This document shows positions 33,857-42,598 of a DNA stretch of 64,000 nucleotides, piece after piece. A program made the translations under genes and the position numbers. The stretch's first letter is position 1; every line of letters starts with the position of its first letter. The stretch is from contig CAYWJP010000001.1 of NCBI GenBank assembly GCA_964458715.1, forward strand, positions 1 to 64,000, in the 5' to 3' direction. Below the pieces are notes generated by a model. It saw nothing but the letters and a program-made list of their open reading frames with translations. It searched no databases and was not told the origin of the DNA. This DNA is from UBA2773 sp964458715. Lineage in GTDB: Bacteria; Patescibacteriota; Minisyncoccia; Moranbacterales; DUUL01.

Positions 33857-33992
33857 ATACTTAAAATTATATTTTATATACTTATATATTTTTTATAATG
33901 TAACTCATCTACCGATAGAACCTGAATAAATTTAAAAAATTAAACAAAGCTTTTTATTTAGATCGTCTTTTAAATTAACCTCTTGAAAGCAA

Positions 33993-34116
33993 CAGAAATT
34001 AAATGTTTGAGTGCAGTTCGAGGCAAATTTTCAATTGCGTATGAGATGTGCTGAAATGGCACGTTGAAAAGCAACTGAAAATTTAACAAAGAAATGTACC
34101 AAACATTTAATTTCTG
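33993..34116 (-). repeat. family A structured element, copy A4 (between rpsG and fusA)
   Basis: This is the best-formed copy, 124 bp, starting 4 bp after the rpsG stop. The outer arms (33993-34009 and 34100-34116) form a perfect 17-bp inverted repeat. The inner stem is GTGCA/TGTAC, the loop strands are GTTCGAGG and AACAAAGAA, the P2 arms are AAATTTTCAATTGC and GCAACTGAAAATTT, and an apical GTGCTGAAATGGCAC hairpin completes it. Confidence 0.85.
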
Positions 34117-34120
34117 ACAT

Positions 34121-34588
34121 TTAGGCGAAGTGGGCAAAAGCTTTATTGGCCTCAGCCATTCGATGTGTATCTTCTCGTTTTTTCATAGCTGCTCCTTTTT
34201 TCTCAGCCGCATCCATCAATTCATCAGCTAATCGAATTGCCATTTTTTTTCCTTTTTTATTTTTGATAGAATCTTTAATCCAACGCATAGCTAAAGTAGT
34301 TCTTTTAATGCCAATAACCGGAACTGGAACCTGGTAATTAGCGCCACCGATTCTTCGTCCTTTTAATTCCATCAAAGGAGAAACATTTTTAATAGCTTGT
34401 TCAAAAACATTTAAACCGCCCCGATTAGTTCTTTTATGAATTTCATCAAAAGCATCATAAATGATTTTTTCAGCAACCGTTCTTTTTCCTTTTACTAATA
34501 AGTGGCCCACGAATCGACCTACTAAAAGTGAATCATAAACAGAATCTGGCAGCCAATTTTTTTTGTAAATTTTATTCTTTCTGGACAT
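34121..34588 (-). CDS. rpsG: 30S ribosomal protein S7
   Basis: The 155-aa product nucleates assembly of the 30S head and contacts the mRNA exit channel. Segments such as VGHLLVKGKRTVAEKIIYDA and GGANYQVPVPVIGIKRTTLA are family signatures. The frame stays open to 34633, but ATG 34588 (MSRKNKIYKKNW) gives the normal S7 length, and the upstream extension is non-homologous. It lies between two family A elements, in the middle of the str group. Confidence 0.96.
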   Translation of the reverse strand: MSRKNKIYKKNWLPDSVYDSLLVGRFVGHLLVKGKRTVAEKIIYDAFDEIHKRTNRGGLNVFEQAIKNVSPLMELKGRRIGGANYQVPVPVIGIKRTTLAMRWIKDSIKNKKGKKMAIRLADELMDAAEKKGAAMKKREDTHRMAEANKAFAHFA

Positions 34589-34714
34589 GTTATTTAAATT
34601 TCTTAATATAATTTCTTGTTTATAAATAAACACTCAACAACTAACATTCAACCTCCATTCAACTCTCAACTTCAAAACATTCAACTCCAGCAAAACTCAT
34701 ATTACGCAATACAG

Positions 34715-34833
34715 AAATTAAATATTCGAGTGCAGTTCGAGGCGAAATTAAAAATTTTATTGAGACGCACTAAATTGGTGCGGCGAAATAGAATTTTTGA
34801 TTTCAACAAAGAAATGTACCGAATAGTTAATTT
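34715..34833 (-). repeat. family A structured element, copy A5 (between rpsL and rpsG)
   Basis: This 119-bp copy begins 5 bp after the rpsL stop. Outer arms of 14 nt (34715-34728 and 34820-34833) pair with mismatches. GTGCA/TGTAC inner stem, GTTCGAGG and AACAAAGAA loop strands, and a P2 stem of about 19 bp (GAAATTAAAAATT-type) carry an apical CGCACTAAATTGGTGCG hairpin. Confidence 0.8.
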
Positions 34834-34838
34834 TAAAC

Positions 34839-35255
34839 CTATTGTTTTTTAGGACGTTTAGTTCCATACCTAGATCTACTCTTAATTCGATTTTCAACAC
34901 CAGCCGCATCCAAAACACCCCGAACTACTTGGTATCGAACACCAGGAAGATCTGGAGTACGACCACCTCTGATTACTACAATTGAATGTTCTTGCAAATT
35001 GTGCCCAACTCCTGGAATATAAGCAGTAACTTCCTTTCCGTTAGTAAGTCTAACTCTAGCAATCTTCCGAAGAGCAGAGTTTGGTTTTTTAGGACTAGTT
35101 GTACCAATTTTTATACACACCCCTCGCTTAAAGCAAGACGGATAATAAACTGGTTTATTCTTGATAGAATTAAAACCAAAATCCAAAGCAGTGGTTTTAG
35201 ATTTTTTGACTACTTTTTTTCTGGGATTTTTAATAAGCTGGTTAATGGTCGGCAC
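34839..35255 (-). CDS. rpsL: 30S ribosomal protein S12
   Basis: The 138-aa decoding-centre protein shows GTTSPKKPNSALRKIARVRL at about residues 50-69, which holds the streptomycin-site Lys region, and YIPGVGHNLQEHS and GGRTPDLPGVRYQVVRG around the second loop. Full length. It is the first gene of the str group, with a near-consensus promoter 112-140 bp upstream (35395-35367). Confidence 0.97.
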   Translation of the reverse strand: MPTINQLIKNPRKKVVKKSKTTALDFGFNSIKNKPVYYPSCFKRGVCIKIGTTSPKKPNSALRKIARVRLTNGKEVTAYIPGVGHNLQEHSIVVIRGGRTPDLPGVRYQVVRGVLDAAGVENRIKSRSRYGTKRPKKQ

Positions 35256-35366
35256 GTTTTTTTTAAAATTAATGGTTTATAAATTTATAATCCTCAAAAT
35301 TTTAGACAATTACTAACAAAAAGCCAAACAAAACAATATTGTCTAGCGACATATTAACTTTTTTTA

Positions 35367-35395
35367 ATTCTACACAAAGAGAAGCGCTGTGTCAA
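35367..35395 (-). promoter_or_regulatory. sigma70-type promoter of the rpsL-rpsG-fusA operon
   Basis: TTGACA (35395-35390), a 17-bp spacer and TAGAAT (35372-35367) match the consensus almost fully, giving an approximately 105-nt leader before rpsL. Confidence 0.8.
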
Positions 35396-35453
35396 TACCT
35401 CTCCTAGAAATTATCTAGGATTTCGCATTTCTCTAAAATGCTTAAATTATAAA

Positions 35454-35490
35454 CCTCGCTTACTCATTTCAATTCAGCGAAGCAGGTTGA
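35454..35490. repeat. degenerate GC-rich module in the ftsZ-rpsL gap
   Basis: CCTCGCTTACTC...TTCAGCGAAGCAGG is a diverged version of the module at 29873-29915. The 320-bp gap between ftsZ and rpsL otherwise holds the rpsL promoter and a small ctagaaattatctag dyad at 35404. Confidence 0.4.
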
Positions 35491-35575
35491 CCGACAGAAA
35501 AAAACGAGTTGAAAGTCAAAATGTATTGAAATATTCTAAAACTGAAACAAATTTTTATAAGACAATTTTTTGTCT

Positions 35576-36808
35576 TTATTTTCCCATTTTTTTTCTAATA
35601 AAAGCTGGGATCTCAATATCTTCGTCCATATCGTCTAATGGACTTTCGTCTTCTTTAAACAATTTAGAATCAAATTTGTCCTCTTTCTTTTTAAAATTAT
35701 TTTCACTTCCGAAGTCATTCTTTGAATCAATTTCAGCTTCTACATCGTCCTCTAGAAAAGAAGATATCTCATTTTCTTTGAAGCTATTTTCTTCTTCAGA
35801 ATCGCTCTCTTCTCCATCTGAATTAAGAGCAAAATCTCCCTGTAAATCTCCGCTATTATCAAATCCAGTTGCTACGACGGTAATCTTGATTTCATCTTTT
35901 TTGATAGTTTCATCTGAAGTTGCTCCAAATATTATTCTAGCATTAGAATCAATATTTTCAGTGATAATTCCAGCAGCTTCATTAATCTCCATCATAGTTA
36001 AATCTAATCCACCAGTAATATTAAATAAGATACCCTTGGCACCATCAATTGAAATATCCAAAAGAGGTGATTTAATGGCTTGTTTGGCTGCTTTTTGAGC
36101 TCGATCTTCTCCTGAAGCTACTCCCACTCCCATCAAAGCTGAACCGCTATCTTGAATAACAGATTTAATATCAGCAAAATCAACATTGATAATTCCTGGC
36201 TTAGTAATTAAATCAGAAATACCTTGTACGCCTTGTCTTAAAACATCATCAACAATTTTAAAAGCATTTAAAAGCGATGTTTGTCTATCTACAATTTGTA
36301 AAAGTTTATCATTTTGAACAGTAATTGAGGTATCTACTCGATCTCTAAGATTTTCCAAAGATTCTTCGGCAATGGCCATTCGTTGTTTTCCTTCAAAAGA
36401 AAAAGGTTTAGTGGCAACACCAACAGTTAAAGCTCCTGCTTCCCTAGCCGCTTCAGCCACCACTGGTCCAGCTCCCGATCCAGTCCCTCCTCCAGCTCCA
36501 TAAACCACGAAAACCATATCGCAACCCTTAAAAGCTTCTTGAATTTCATCTCGATTTTCTTCAGCAGCTTGACGTCCCAATTCAGGATTCATTCCCGCTC
36601 CTAAACCTCGAGTTAAATTTTTTCCGATATGAATCTTTTCTCCAGCCGCACAAGCATGCAAATCTTGAGCATCGGTATTGATTGCAACAAAATCAACTCC
36701 GGTCAATTTACAATCAATCATCCGGGTAATAGCATTGCCTCCAGAGCCACCAACTCCTGCAACTTTTATTTTTGCAAATGTTTCTACTTCCGGTTTTACT
36801 TCTGCCAT
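35576..36808 (-). CDS. ftsZ: cell division protein FtsZ
   Basis: The 410-aa tubulin-like GTPase forms the division ring. GVGGSGGNAITRMI starts the GTP fold at about residue 18, the tubulin signature GAGGGTGSGAGPVV lies at about 104-117, and an NVDFADIKSVI segment contains the T7 loop. A variable acidic linker (about 325-395) precedes the conserved C-terminal peptide EIPAFIRKK that binds FtsA. It is last in the dcw cluster and has its own promoter at 36875-36848. Confidence 0.98.
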   Translation of the reverse strand: MAEVKPEVETFAKIKVAGVGGSGGNAITRMIDCKLTGVDFVAINTDAQDLHACAAGEKIHIGKNLTRGLGAGMNPELGRQAAEENRDEIQEAFKGCDMVFVVYGAGGGTGSGAGPVVAEAAREAGALTVGVATKPFSFEGKQRMAIAEESLENLRDRVDTSITVQNDKLLQIVDRQTSLLNAFKIVDDVLRQGVQGISDLITKPGIINVDFADIKSVIQDSGSALMGVGVASGEDRAQKAAKQAIKSPLLDISIDGAKGILFNITGGLDLTMMEINEAAGIITENIDSNARIIFGATSDETIKKDEIKITVVATGFDNSGDLQGDFALNSDGEESDSEEENSFKENEISSFLEDDVEAEIDSKNDFGSENNFKKKEDKFDSKLFKEDESPLDDMDEDIEIPAFIRKKMGK

Positions 36809-36847
36809 TTGTATTTAAATTACGTTTAATAAAAAAGACGTTATGTA

Positions 36848-36875
36848 ATTCTATCAAGTTTTTAAAAAAAGTCAA
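36848..36875 (-). promoter_or_regulatory. sigma70-type promoter of ftsZ
   Basis: TTGACT (36875-36870), a 16-bp spacer and TAGAAT (36853-36848) lie 40 bp before the ftsZ ATG, downstream of ftsA. Confidence 0.7.
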
Positions 36876-36899
36876 ATGTTAAATCTTTTTTTATCAAAA

Positions 36900-38153
36900 T
36901 TAGCTTCCTGGCAATAAATCTTTTAGCCATTTTTTAGCAATATTAAGTATTTCTATATATTTTTTTTGACTATTTTTGACTAAATAGGAAGAATTAATTG
37001 GTTGATCTTCCTCTTCCATTATCCATAAAATCGCCCCTGCAGAAACAGAACAAGAAGGATCATCAACTTTATCAACCAATCCTGATAATCCGTTAGGAAA
37101 GCCAACTTGAGCAGGAAGTTTTAGATTTTCTTTAGCCAAATCAACCATTCCGTAAAGACAAGATCCGCCGCCAGTCAAGACTGCTCCAGCTGGTAACAAG
37201 GCCGATCGATTTATTTTATTAAGTTCTTTTTCAACTAATTGAAAAATTTCTTCAACTCGAGCTTCAATAATTTCCGCCACATGATGACGAGAAATAACGC
37301 CCTCTTCATCCGAACAAATATTAGCTAAATTAATTTTTTCTTTTTTATCAATTTCTCCTGGAATGGCTGAGCCATATTTCAGTTTGGCTTTTTCAGCTAC
37401 ATCGATAGCTGTTCTCATTCCAATGGCGACATCATTGGTAATATGATTAGCGCCAATTGGTAATACTGATAAATAAACTAATTCTCTTTCTTCGAAAACT
37501 GCAATTGAGGTGGTTTCCCCTCCAATATCGATTGAAACAACCCCGAGTTCTCTTTGTCTTTTATTAAGAACTGCCTTAGAAGAAGCCAAGGGAGCCGCCA
37601 CAAAACCGTTAAAATCAAGATTAGCTCGATTAATACATTGAGCAATATTTCGAAGATAAGGAGTGAAACCAGCAATTACCACGCCTCTCATTTCCAATCT
37701 AACTCCGGTCATTCCCACTGGTTCCCGAATTCCTTTTTGATCATCTAGAGAAAAACTTTGAGGGATAGTGTGTAAAATTTCATAATTGTGATCAACGTTA
37801 ATAGCCTGACTAGAATCTATAACTCTCTCCACATCATCTTCGGTCACCTCACCATCAGCTTTACTAACTCCGATCACTCCTTTAGTGGGAATACATCTCA
37901 AATGACTGCCACCAACTGCTACATAAACATCATCAACCTTAACGCCTGACATTCTTTCGGCTTTCTCTACTGAAAACTGAACTGATTTAGTTACATCTTC
38001 AAGATCGATTATAACACCCTTTCTCATTCCAGAAGATTCAGTTTTTCCAACCCCAACAACCCTAGGTTTTTCACCTGGAATTATTTCAGCAACTACAACT
38101 CTGACAAATGAAGAGCCAATGTCTAAAACTGTTATGTATTTTTGTTTAACCAT
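36900..38153 (-). CDS. ftsA: cell division protein FtsA
   Basis: The 417-aa actin-like ATPase tethers FtsZ to the membrane. LDIGSSFVRVVVAE is the first phosphate loop (about residues 10-23), GVVSIDIGGETTSIAVFE is the second (about 200-217) and LTGGGSCLYGMVDLA is the adenosine loop. The C terminus (ILNIAKKWLKDLLPG) is the amphipathic membrane-targeting helix. It lies directly upstream of ftsZ, the usual arrangement. Confidence 0.97.
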   Translation of the reverse strand: MVKQKYITVLDIGSSFVRVVVAEIIPGEKPRVVGVGKTESSGMRKGVIIDLEDVTKSVQFSVEKAERMSGVKVDDVYVAVGGSHLRCIPTKGVIGVSKADGEVTEDDVERVIDSSQAINVDHNYEILHTIPQSFSLDDQKGIREPVGMTGVRLEMRGVVIAGFTPYLRNIAQCINRANLDFNGFVAAPLASSKAVLNKRQRELGVVSIDIGGETTSIAVFEERELVYLSVLPIGANHITNDVAIGMRTAIDVAEKAKLKYGSAIPGEIDKKEKINLANICSDEEGVISRHHVAEIIEARVEEIFQLVEKELNKINRSALLPAGAVLTGGGSCLYGMVDLAKENLKLPAQVGFPNGLSGLVDKVDDPSCSVSAGAILWIMEEEDQPINSSYLVKNSQKKYIEILNIAKKWLKDLLPGS

Positions 38154-38264
38154 TTTCTATAAAAAAATATAAACCAAAACTGACTTAATCGAGAATATCT
38201 CAATTTGTAGTTTCTCAATCTAAGTGTAGAACACTTTTGACAAATTCGGAACACTTCCATTAAA

Positions 38265-38645
38265 TTAATTCACTAAGCAATTGCCGTCACCTGAGACACT
38301 GCAATCTATTCTAAAAGTAGGACTCGCGCTAGTACCACCGCACCAAGCGCTTAAAGTTCCAGTACTTGGATTAGTAGTGTAATAACTGCAGTCTCCCAAT
38401 CCAGGATAATTGATAGCGCCACAAAGGAGTCCTTCTCCTGTAGCAGTTGGTGCAGTAATAGATGCTCCAGTGATAAAACACTCTACCGCATAAGGCAAAA
38501 CAGCATTCATAGACTCTAAAGCCCTTGCAGTCCTTGCTTTCTCCCTTTGACCAGAAACGCCCACTAAAATAGTTCCAGCTAAAATTCCAATAATAGCCAT
38601 GACTAAAAGTAACTCAATTAAAGTAAATCCTTTTTGTTTCTCCAT
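38265..38645 (-). CDS. type IV pilin-like protein
   Basis: The 126-aa prepilin starts MEKQKGFTLIELLLVMAIIG. That is a short basic leader, a prepilin-peptidase site (G/F) and the hydrophobic N-terminal helix with Glu at position +5. The C-terminal beta domain has several Cys pairs (VECFITG, GLLCGA, DCSYY, WCGG, DCSVSGDGNCL), suggesting disulfides. It probably assembles into a type IV pilus or pseudopilus. It sits inside the dcw cluster between murF and ftsA, an unusual place; no other pilus genes are in the window. Confidence 0.9.
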   Translation of the reverse strand: MEKQKGFTLIELLLVMAIIGILAGTILVGVSGQREKARTARALESMNAVLPYAVECFITGASITAPTATGEGLLCGAINYPGLGDCSYYTTNPSTGTLSAWCGGTSASPTFRIDCSVSGDGNCLVN

Positions 38646-38812
38646 TGTTTTTTTTATTTTTAAGATACTCTTTATTATATTATATTCTGTTTATTTTATA
38701 ATACTACTTTTTAATAAATTTTGCAAAATATATTTTCGAAAGATTGTTTGAAAAGATCTTTTCTATCATAATTTTACATTTAATGAAAAAATTATGGTCA
38801 GAAAAAATCTTA

Positions 38813-40048
38813 TTAAATTCTCAAAACCTTCACTATTTCTTCTAGTTTTATTCCCCTAGAACCTTTAATTAATATTAAATCACCTGGTTGAATTAATTCT
38901 TTTATTAAATCTCTGGCTTCTAGCGAATTTCCAAAAACCATCACATTTTCTTGATTCTCGGAATTTTTTAAATAAGATTGAACTGCTTCTTCCATTTGAT
39001 GCCCAATCGCAATAAAATAATCTGGCCGAATTTGAGCAACTTTTTTTCCGATAAGTTTATGACTTTTTATTTCTTCCTCTCCTAGCTCCAACATGTCTCC
39101 TAAAATCAAAATCTTGCGAACCGCTTTAACTTCTGTAACTAAATCCAAGGCTAAATTTAAACTAGCTGGAGCACTATTGTAAGTGTCATCAATGATTACT
39201 GAATTATTAATTCCTTTGGTTAAGCTCATCCGACCAGAACAAGATTTAAAATCTTTTAAAGTTTCAATCATTTCGATCAAATTCAAGTCAAAATATCTGC
39301 CTACTGCTAAAGCGGCCAAAATTGAATAAACGCTTCCCTTTCCCACACAACTCTTTAAACGAACTGGCAAAACCTTATCTTGATAATTTAATTTGAAATT
39401 AAGACCATCAATTTTTTGAATATTTTCACTTATTTCTATTTTAGAAATAATATCTGTAGCTCTCATCTCCGCTTCGTTTTCCAGACCATAGCTAATAATA
39501 TTTACAGAAAGTTTTTCTCCGATATTCCGAATTGTTTTATTATCCCAATTGCAAATTGCTATTCCTTTTTCAAGAATACTTCTTAATAAATGTCCTTTCT
39601 CTGTCGCTAAAGCTTGCTTAGTTTTAAAATTTTCCAAATGAGAAATTCCAATATTAGTTAAAACCCCGACTGTTATTGGAATAAAATCACAAAAATATTT
39701 TATATCGCCCGGTTTATCAGCTCCCATCTCTAAAACTAAAATTTCTGGATAATTCTTATCAAAAAACAAAGCTTTAATCCAAAAATAAAGAACTCCCCAA
39801 ACTTGTAGAATTTTATTTCTACTATAATCCACTCGACAACCTAAAATAGTCAAAGCTACTCCAATTTCATTATTGTAATTTTTGGCGCTACTTCGAACTT
39901 TAAAATTAGAACTTAAGACCTTGTTAATAGCCTCTTTGGTGGTTGTTTTTCCGACACTTCCCGTAATAGCAATCACAATTGGATTTTGTTTTTTTAAAAC
40001 CCCTTTAGCCATTAGCTTTAAGATGATTTGGATAATGCTAGCTTTCAT
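38813..40048 (-). CDS. murF: UDP-N-acetylmuramoyl-tripeptide-D-alanyl-D-alanine ligase lacking the N-terminal domain
   Basis: The 411-aa Mur ligase has ITGSVGKTTTKEAI at about residues 29-42, followed by KNYNNEIGVALTILG, LVLEMGADKPGDI and the C-terminal VIDDTYNSAPASLNLAL segment, which match MurF. In canonical MurF a UDP-binding N-terminal domain of about 80 residues precedes the P-loop; it is absent here, as in the MurE-like protein. The last step of cytoplasmic stem-peptide assembly is inferred. It lies 21 bp downstream of ftsI. Confidence 0.9.
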   Translation of the reverse strand: MKASIIQIILKLMAKGVLKKQNPIVIAITGSVGKTTTKEAINKVLSSNFKVRSSAKNYNNEIGVALTILGCRVDYSRNKILQVWGVLYFWIKALFFDKNYPEILVLEMGADKPGDIKYFCDFIPITVGVLTNIGISHLENFKTKQALATEKGHLLRSILEKGIAICNWDNKTIRNIGEKLSVNIISYGLENEAEMRATDIISKIEISENIQKIDGLNFKLNYQDKVLPVRLKSCVGKGSVYSILAALAVGRYFDLNLIEMIETLKDFKSCSGRMSLTKGINNSVIIDDTYNSAPASLNLALDLVTEVKAVRKILILGDMLELGEEEIKSHKLIGKKVAQIRPDYFIAIGHQMEEAVQSYLKNSENQENVMVFGNSLEARDLIKELIQPGDLILIKGSRGIKLEEIVKVLRI

Positions 40049-40069
40049 AATTTTAATTAAACTTAAATA

Positions 40070-41935
40070 TTAATCATTACTTTCATCTTTTTTTGGCTCT
40101 TTACTATTTTCTTCCTCAGAAACAAGATTTAAATAATCATGAGATTTATTAAATTTTTCTAATTGCTCTTTAGTATATTCCTCAGTCGGCTTGATCCCAT
40201 AATGTTCAAACAAGAATTTTGCCATCTCCCCAAAAACTGGACCAGCCGTGCTTTCTGCCCACTCAACATCTTTAGGATTATCGATTATCACTAACATGGC
40301 AAATTTAGCATTATCTACCGGTCCAAAGCCAGCAAAAGAACCAACGGTTGCACCCTCAACATAGCCTCCTTTTTCTTTATCTGAAATTTGAGCCGTTCCA
40401 GTTTTTCCTGCTACTCGATAGCCCGGAACTCCAGCCAATTTACCATGCCCATTAACAACATTACTTTCTAACATCAAATCAATTTTATTGGAAGTATCTC
40501 TGGAAATAACTTTTCTCACTACCTCCCTTTCAATTTCCCTTTTTTGTCCGTTAGAATCAATTCTAGCTTGAATGATTTTAGGCTTAACTAATTCCCCCCC
40601 GTTAGCTAAAGCCGCATAAGCAGTAGCTAATTGAAGAGGAGTAACTGATATCCCTTGCCCAAAAGAAGCCGTATAATATTCAATATCTCGATTGGTTTTT
40701 AGATTAGAAATATTTCCATTCATTTCACCAAATAATCCAATTCCCGTTTTCTTTCCAAATCCAAACTTCTCAACATATTCTAAAAATTTATTATTGCCTA
40801 ATTTTTTTTCAATATGAATAACTCCAGTATTAATAGATTTTTCTATTATTTCGGTCATAGTTTGTTTACCATAAACTTTTTCTTCCGAGTTTTTAATGGT
40901 ATAACCAGAAATTTCAACCGAACCCGTATCAATATAGGTGTCATTGACTTCAATAACTCCAGCGTCCAAACCAGCCGCCATTGTAAAAGCTTTAAAAACT
41001 GATCCACATTCATAAACATTAGCTAAATTTGAGTTCATATAAACACTGGCATCTTCCACTTCCGAAAAACTATTCAGATCAAAAGTCGGCTCTTGAGCCA
41101 TGGCCAAAATATCGCCAGAGTAAGGATCTATTATAATAATTCGACCTCCATCGGCATCGTGTTTCTTAATCGCATTTTTCAAAGTCAATTCTGCCTTAAA
41201 TTGAATAGCATAATTAATTGATAAAATTAAATCACTTCCATTTTGAGCTGGACTTAATAATCGCTCTCCAATTGAAATCCATCGTTTACCCGCATCTTTT
41301 TCTTGTTTTAGCCAACCTTTCTTCCCTAACAATAAATCATTATAAGATTTCTCAATTCCATATAAACCAACTCTTTCATTTTTTCCATTATAACCCTCAA
41401 ATCCAATTACTTGAGATGCCAAAGAATTGTTAGGATAATAACGCCAACTTTCACTTTCTAGTTGAATTCCGTCATTATCTAATTCTTTTATTTTTTTAAT
41501 TTCTTCTTCGGATATTTTTCTTTTTAAAGGCTCATAGACGTCATCCTTTTTTGATAATTTTAAAAAAACAATTTCCCGTTCCATCCCTAAAATTTCGCTC
41601 ACTTTATAGGACAAAACTTCCACATCATCATTTTTAATATTATCAGGCACTGCATAAACAGTAAACATATCTCTATTAGTAGCTACTGGCAATAAACCAC
41701 TTCCTTCACTCAAAAAAATTCCGCCTCTTTTGGGCTCCAAAGTCGACAGAGAGAAGTGTTGATTATCGGCTTGGGCCTTATAAAGATCATAGCCTTTAAT
41801 CTGTAAAACATATAATCTAAAAAAAACTACCCCAAATAAAAATAAAAGCAGGACGGAAAGAAAGTTTATCCTGTTTCTAAAAATCTTTTCTCGATTGTCG
41901 TTATCACTTTCTCTCGTTTTACTATTATTTACCAT
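40070..41935 (-). CDS. ftsI: penicillin-binding protein 2/FtsI-type transpeptidase
   Basis: The 621-aa class B PBP has a cytoplasmic start, one membrane helix (about residues 24-44), a dimerisation domain and a transpeptidase domain. The active-site tetrad SVFK lies in YECGSVFKAFTMAAG at about residues 305-319, SINTG is the SxN box, and KTGTAQ is the KTG box. It crosslinks septal peptidoglycan. A Glu/Lys-rich tail ends it. It lies between ftsL and murF, in the usual dcw order. Confidence 0.95.
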   Translation of the reverse strand: MVNNSKTRESDNDNREKIFRNRINFLSVLLLFLFGVVFFRLYVLQIKGYDLYKAQADNQHFSLSTLEPKRGGIFLSEGSGLLPVATNRDMFTVYAVPDNIKNDDVEVLSYKVSEILGMEREIVFLKLSKKDDVYEPLKRKISEEEIKKIKELDNDGIQLESESWRYYPNNSLASQVIGFEGYNGKNERVGLYGIEKSYNDLLLGKKGWLKQEKDAGKRWISIGERLLSPAQNGSDLILSINYAIQFKAELTLKNAIKKHDADGGRIIIIDPYSGDILAMAQEPTFDLNSFSEVEDASVYMNSNLANVYECGSVFKAFTMAAGLDAGVIEVNDTYIDTGSVEISGYTIKNSEEKVYGKQTMTEIIEKSINTGVIHIEKKLGNNKFLEYVEKFGFGKKTGIGLFGEMNGNISNLKTNRDIEYYTASFGQGISVTPLQLATAYAALANGGELVKPKIIQARIDSNGQKREIEREVVRKVISRDTSNKIDLMLESNVVNGHGKLAGVPGYRVAGKTGTAQISDKEKGGYVEGATVGSFAGFGPVDNAKFAMLVIIDNPKDVEWAESTAGPVFGEMAKFLFEHYGIKPTEEYTKEQLEKFNKSHDYLNLVSEEENSKEPKKDESND

Positions 41936-42035
41936 GATAATTGCCCGTTTAGGAATTTCTTTAAAATCATTCCAGGTTTTGAATTCGATCCATCTTTCCC
42001 CCTAGTAATACCGTTATATTGATACTGTTCCTTAA

Positions 42036-42172
42036 TTTCTAATTTTGAATTTTGAATGAATTTTTAATATCTGAATGTCTGAATTTTTAAAACTCCGTTT
42101 TAGTTTTAAAATTAAATCATTTGAAATTGAATCAAAATTCTAAATTCGAAATTCTAAATTTCTTAATTTATT
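42036..42172. repeat. family C AT-rich hairpin with inner AAAACTCC module
   Basis: AATTTTGAATTTTGAATGAATTT on the left and AATTGAATCAAAATTC-type units on the right pair imperfectly. The inner block TTTTAAAACTCCGTTTTAGTTTT is also found in the block at 44185. It fills the ftsL-ftsI gap. Confidence 0.6.
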
Positions 42173-42545
42173 CAGTCATCATCGCCATCTCATCGCTTTT
42201 TTCAATTTCGACAAAACTAACCTGATCAGGGCTTACTAAATTTAATCTTTCTCTTTCATTTTCAAAATGATAACTAGATTTTAACTGAGCTATCTGAATT
42301 TCCAAAGACTCGTTTTTATCTCTTAATTCTTCTAATAATTGTTCTTTGCTGTTAATCTCCTGCCCCATAGTCGCTAATTGATTTATCTGAAAAATATAAC
42401 CCAGACTAGAAACTACTACCATCATAAACAAACTCGAAAATATTAATTTAAGATTAAAAATTTGCGAAATATTTCTGGACTTCTTGCTTTTAGACTGTTG
42501 AGTACTAAAAGTTTGGCAATTTTTAACTAATAGTGATTTACTCAT
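42168..42545 (-). CDS. ftsL: FtsL/DivIC-like septum formation initiator
   Basis: The 125-aa bitopic protein has a basic N terminus, one membrane helix (about residues 36-56) and a periplasmic coiled coil (about 65-105, MGQEINSKEQLLEELRDKNES and further heptads). Size and position between rsmH and ftsI match FtsL, which recruits the septal synthase. Sequence conservation in this family is low, so the assignment rests on topology and position. Confidence 0.75.
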   Translation of the reverse strand: MSKSLLVKNCQTFSTQQSKSKKSRNISQIFNLKLIFSSLFMMVVVSSLGYIFQINQLATMGQEINSKEQLLEELRDKNESLEIQIAQLKSSYHFENERERLNLVSPDQVSFVEIEKSDEMAMMTE

Positions 42546-42598
42546 TTTTTTGTTTTTTATTTTTATTTGTTTTTGACATAAATTCCTTTTTCTTTAAA

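Noticed and set aside
34589..34633. longer start for rpsG
   Set aside because: ATG 34588 gives the normal S7 length and N terminus; the extension is AT-rich non-homologous sequence.
35487..36098. 203-aa plus-strand frame over ftsZ
   Set aside because: It is a shadow of the Ser/Glu-rich C-terminal part of ftsZ on the other strand; the product is mostly Ser repeats.
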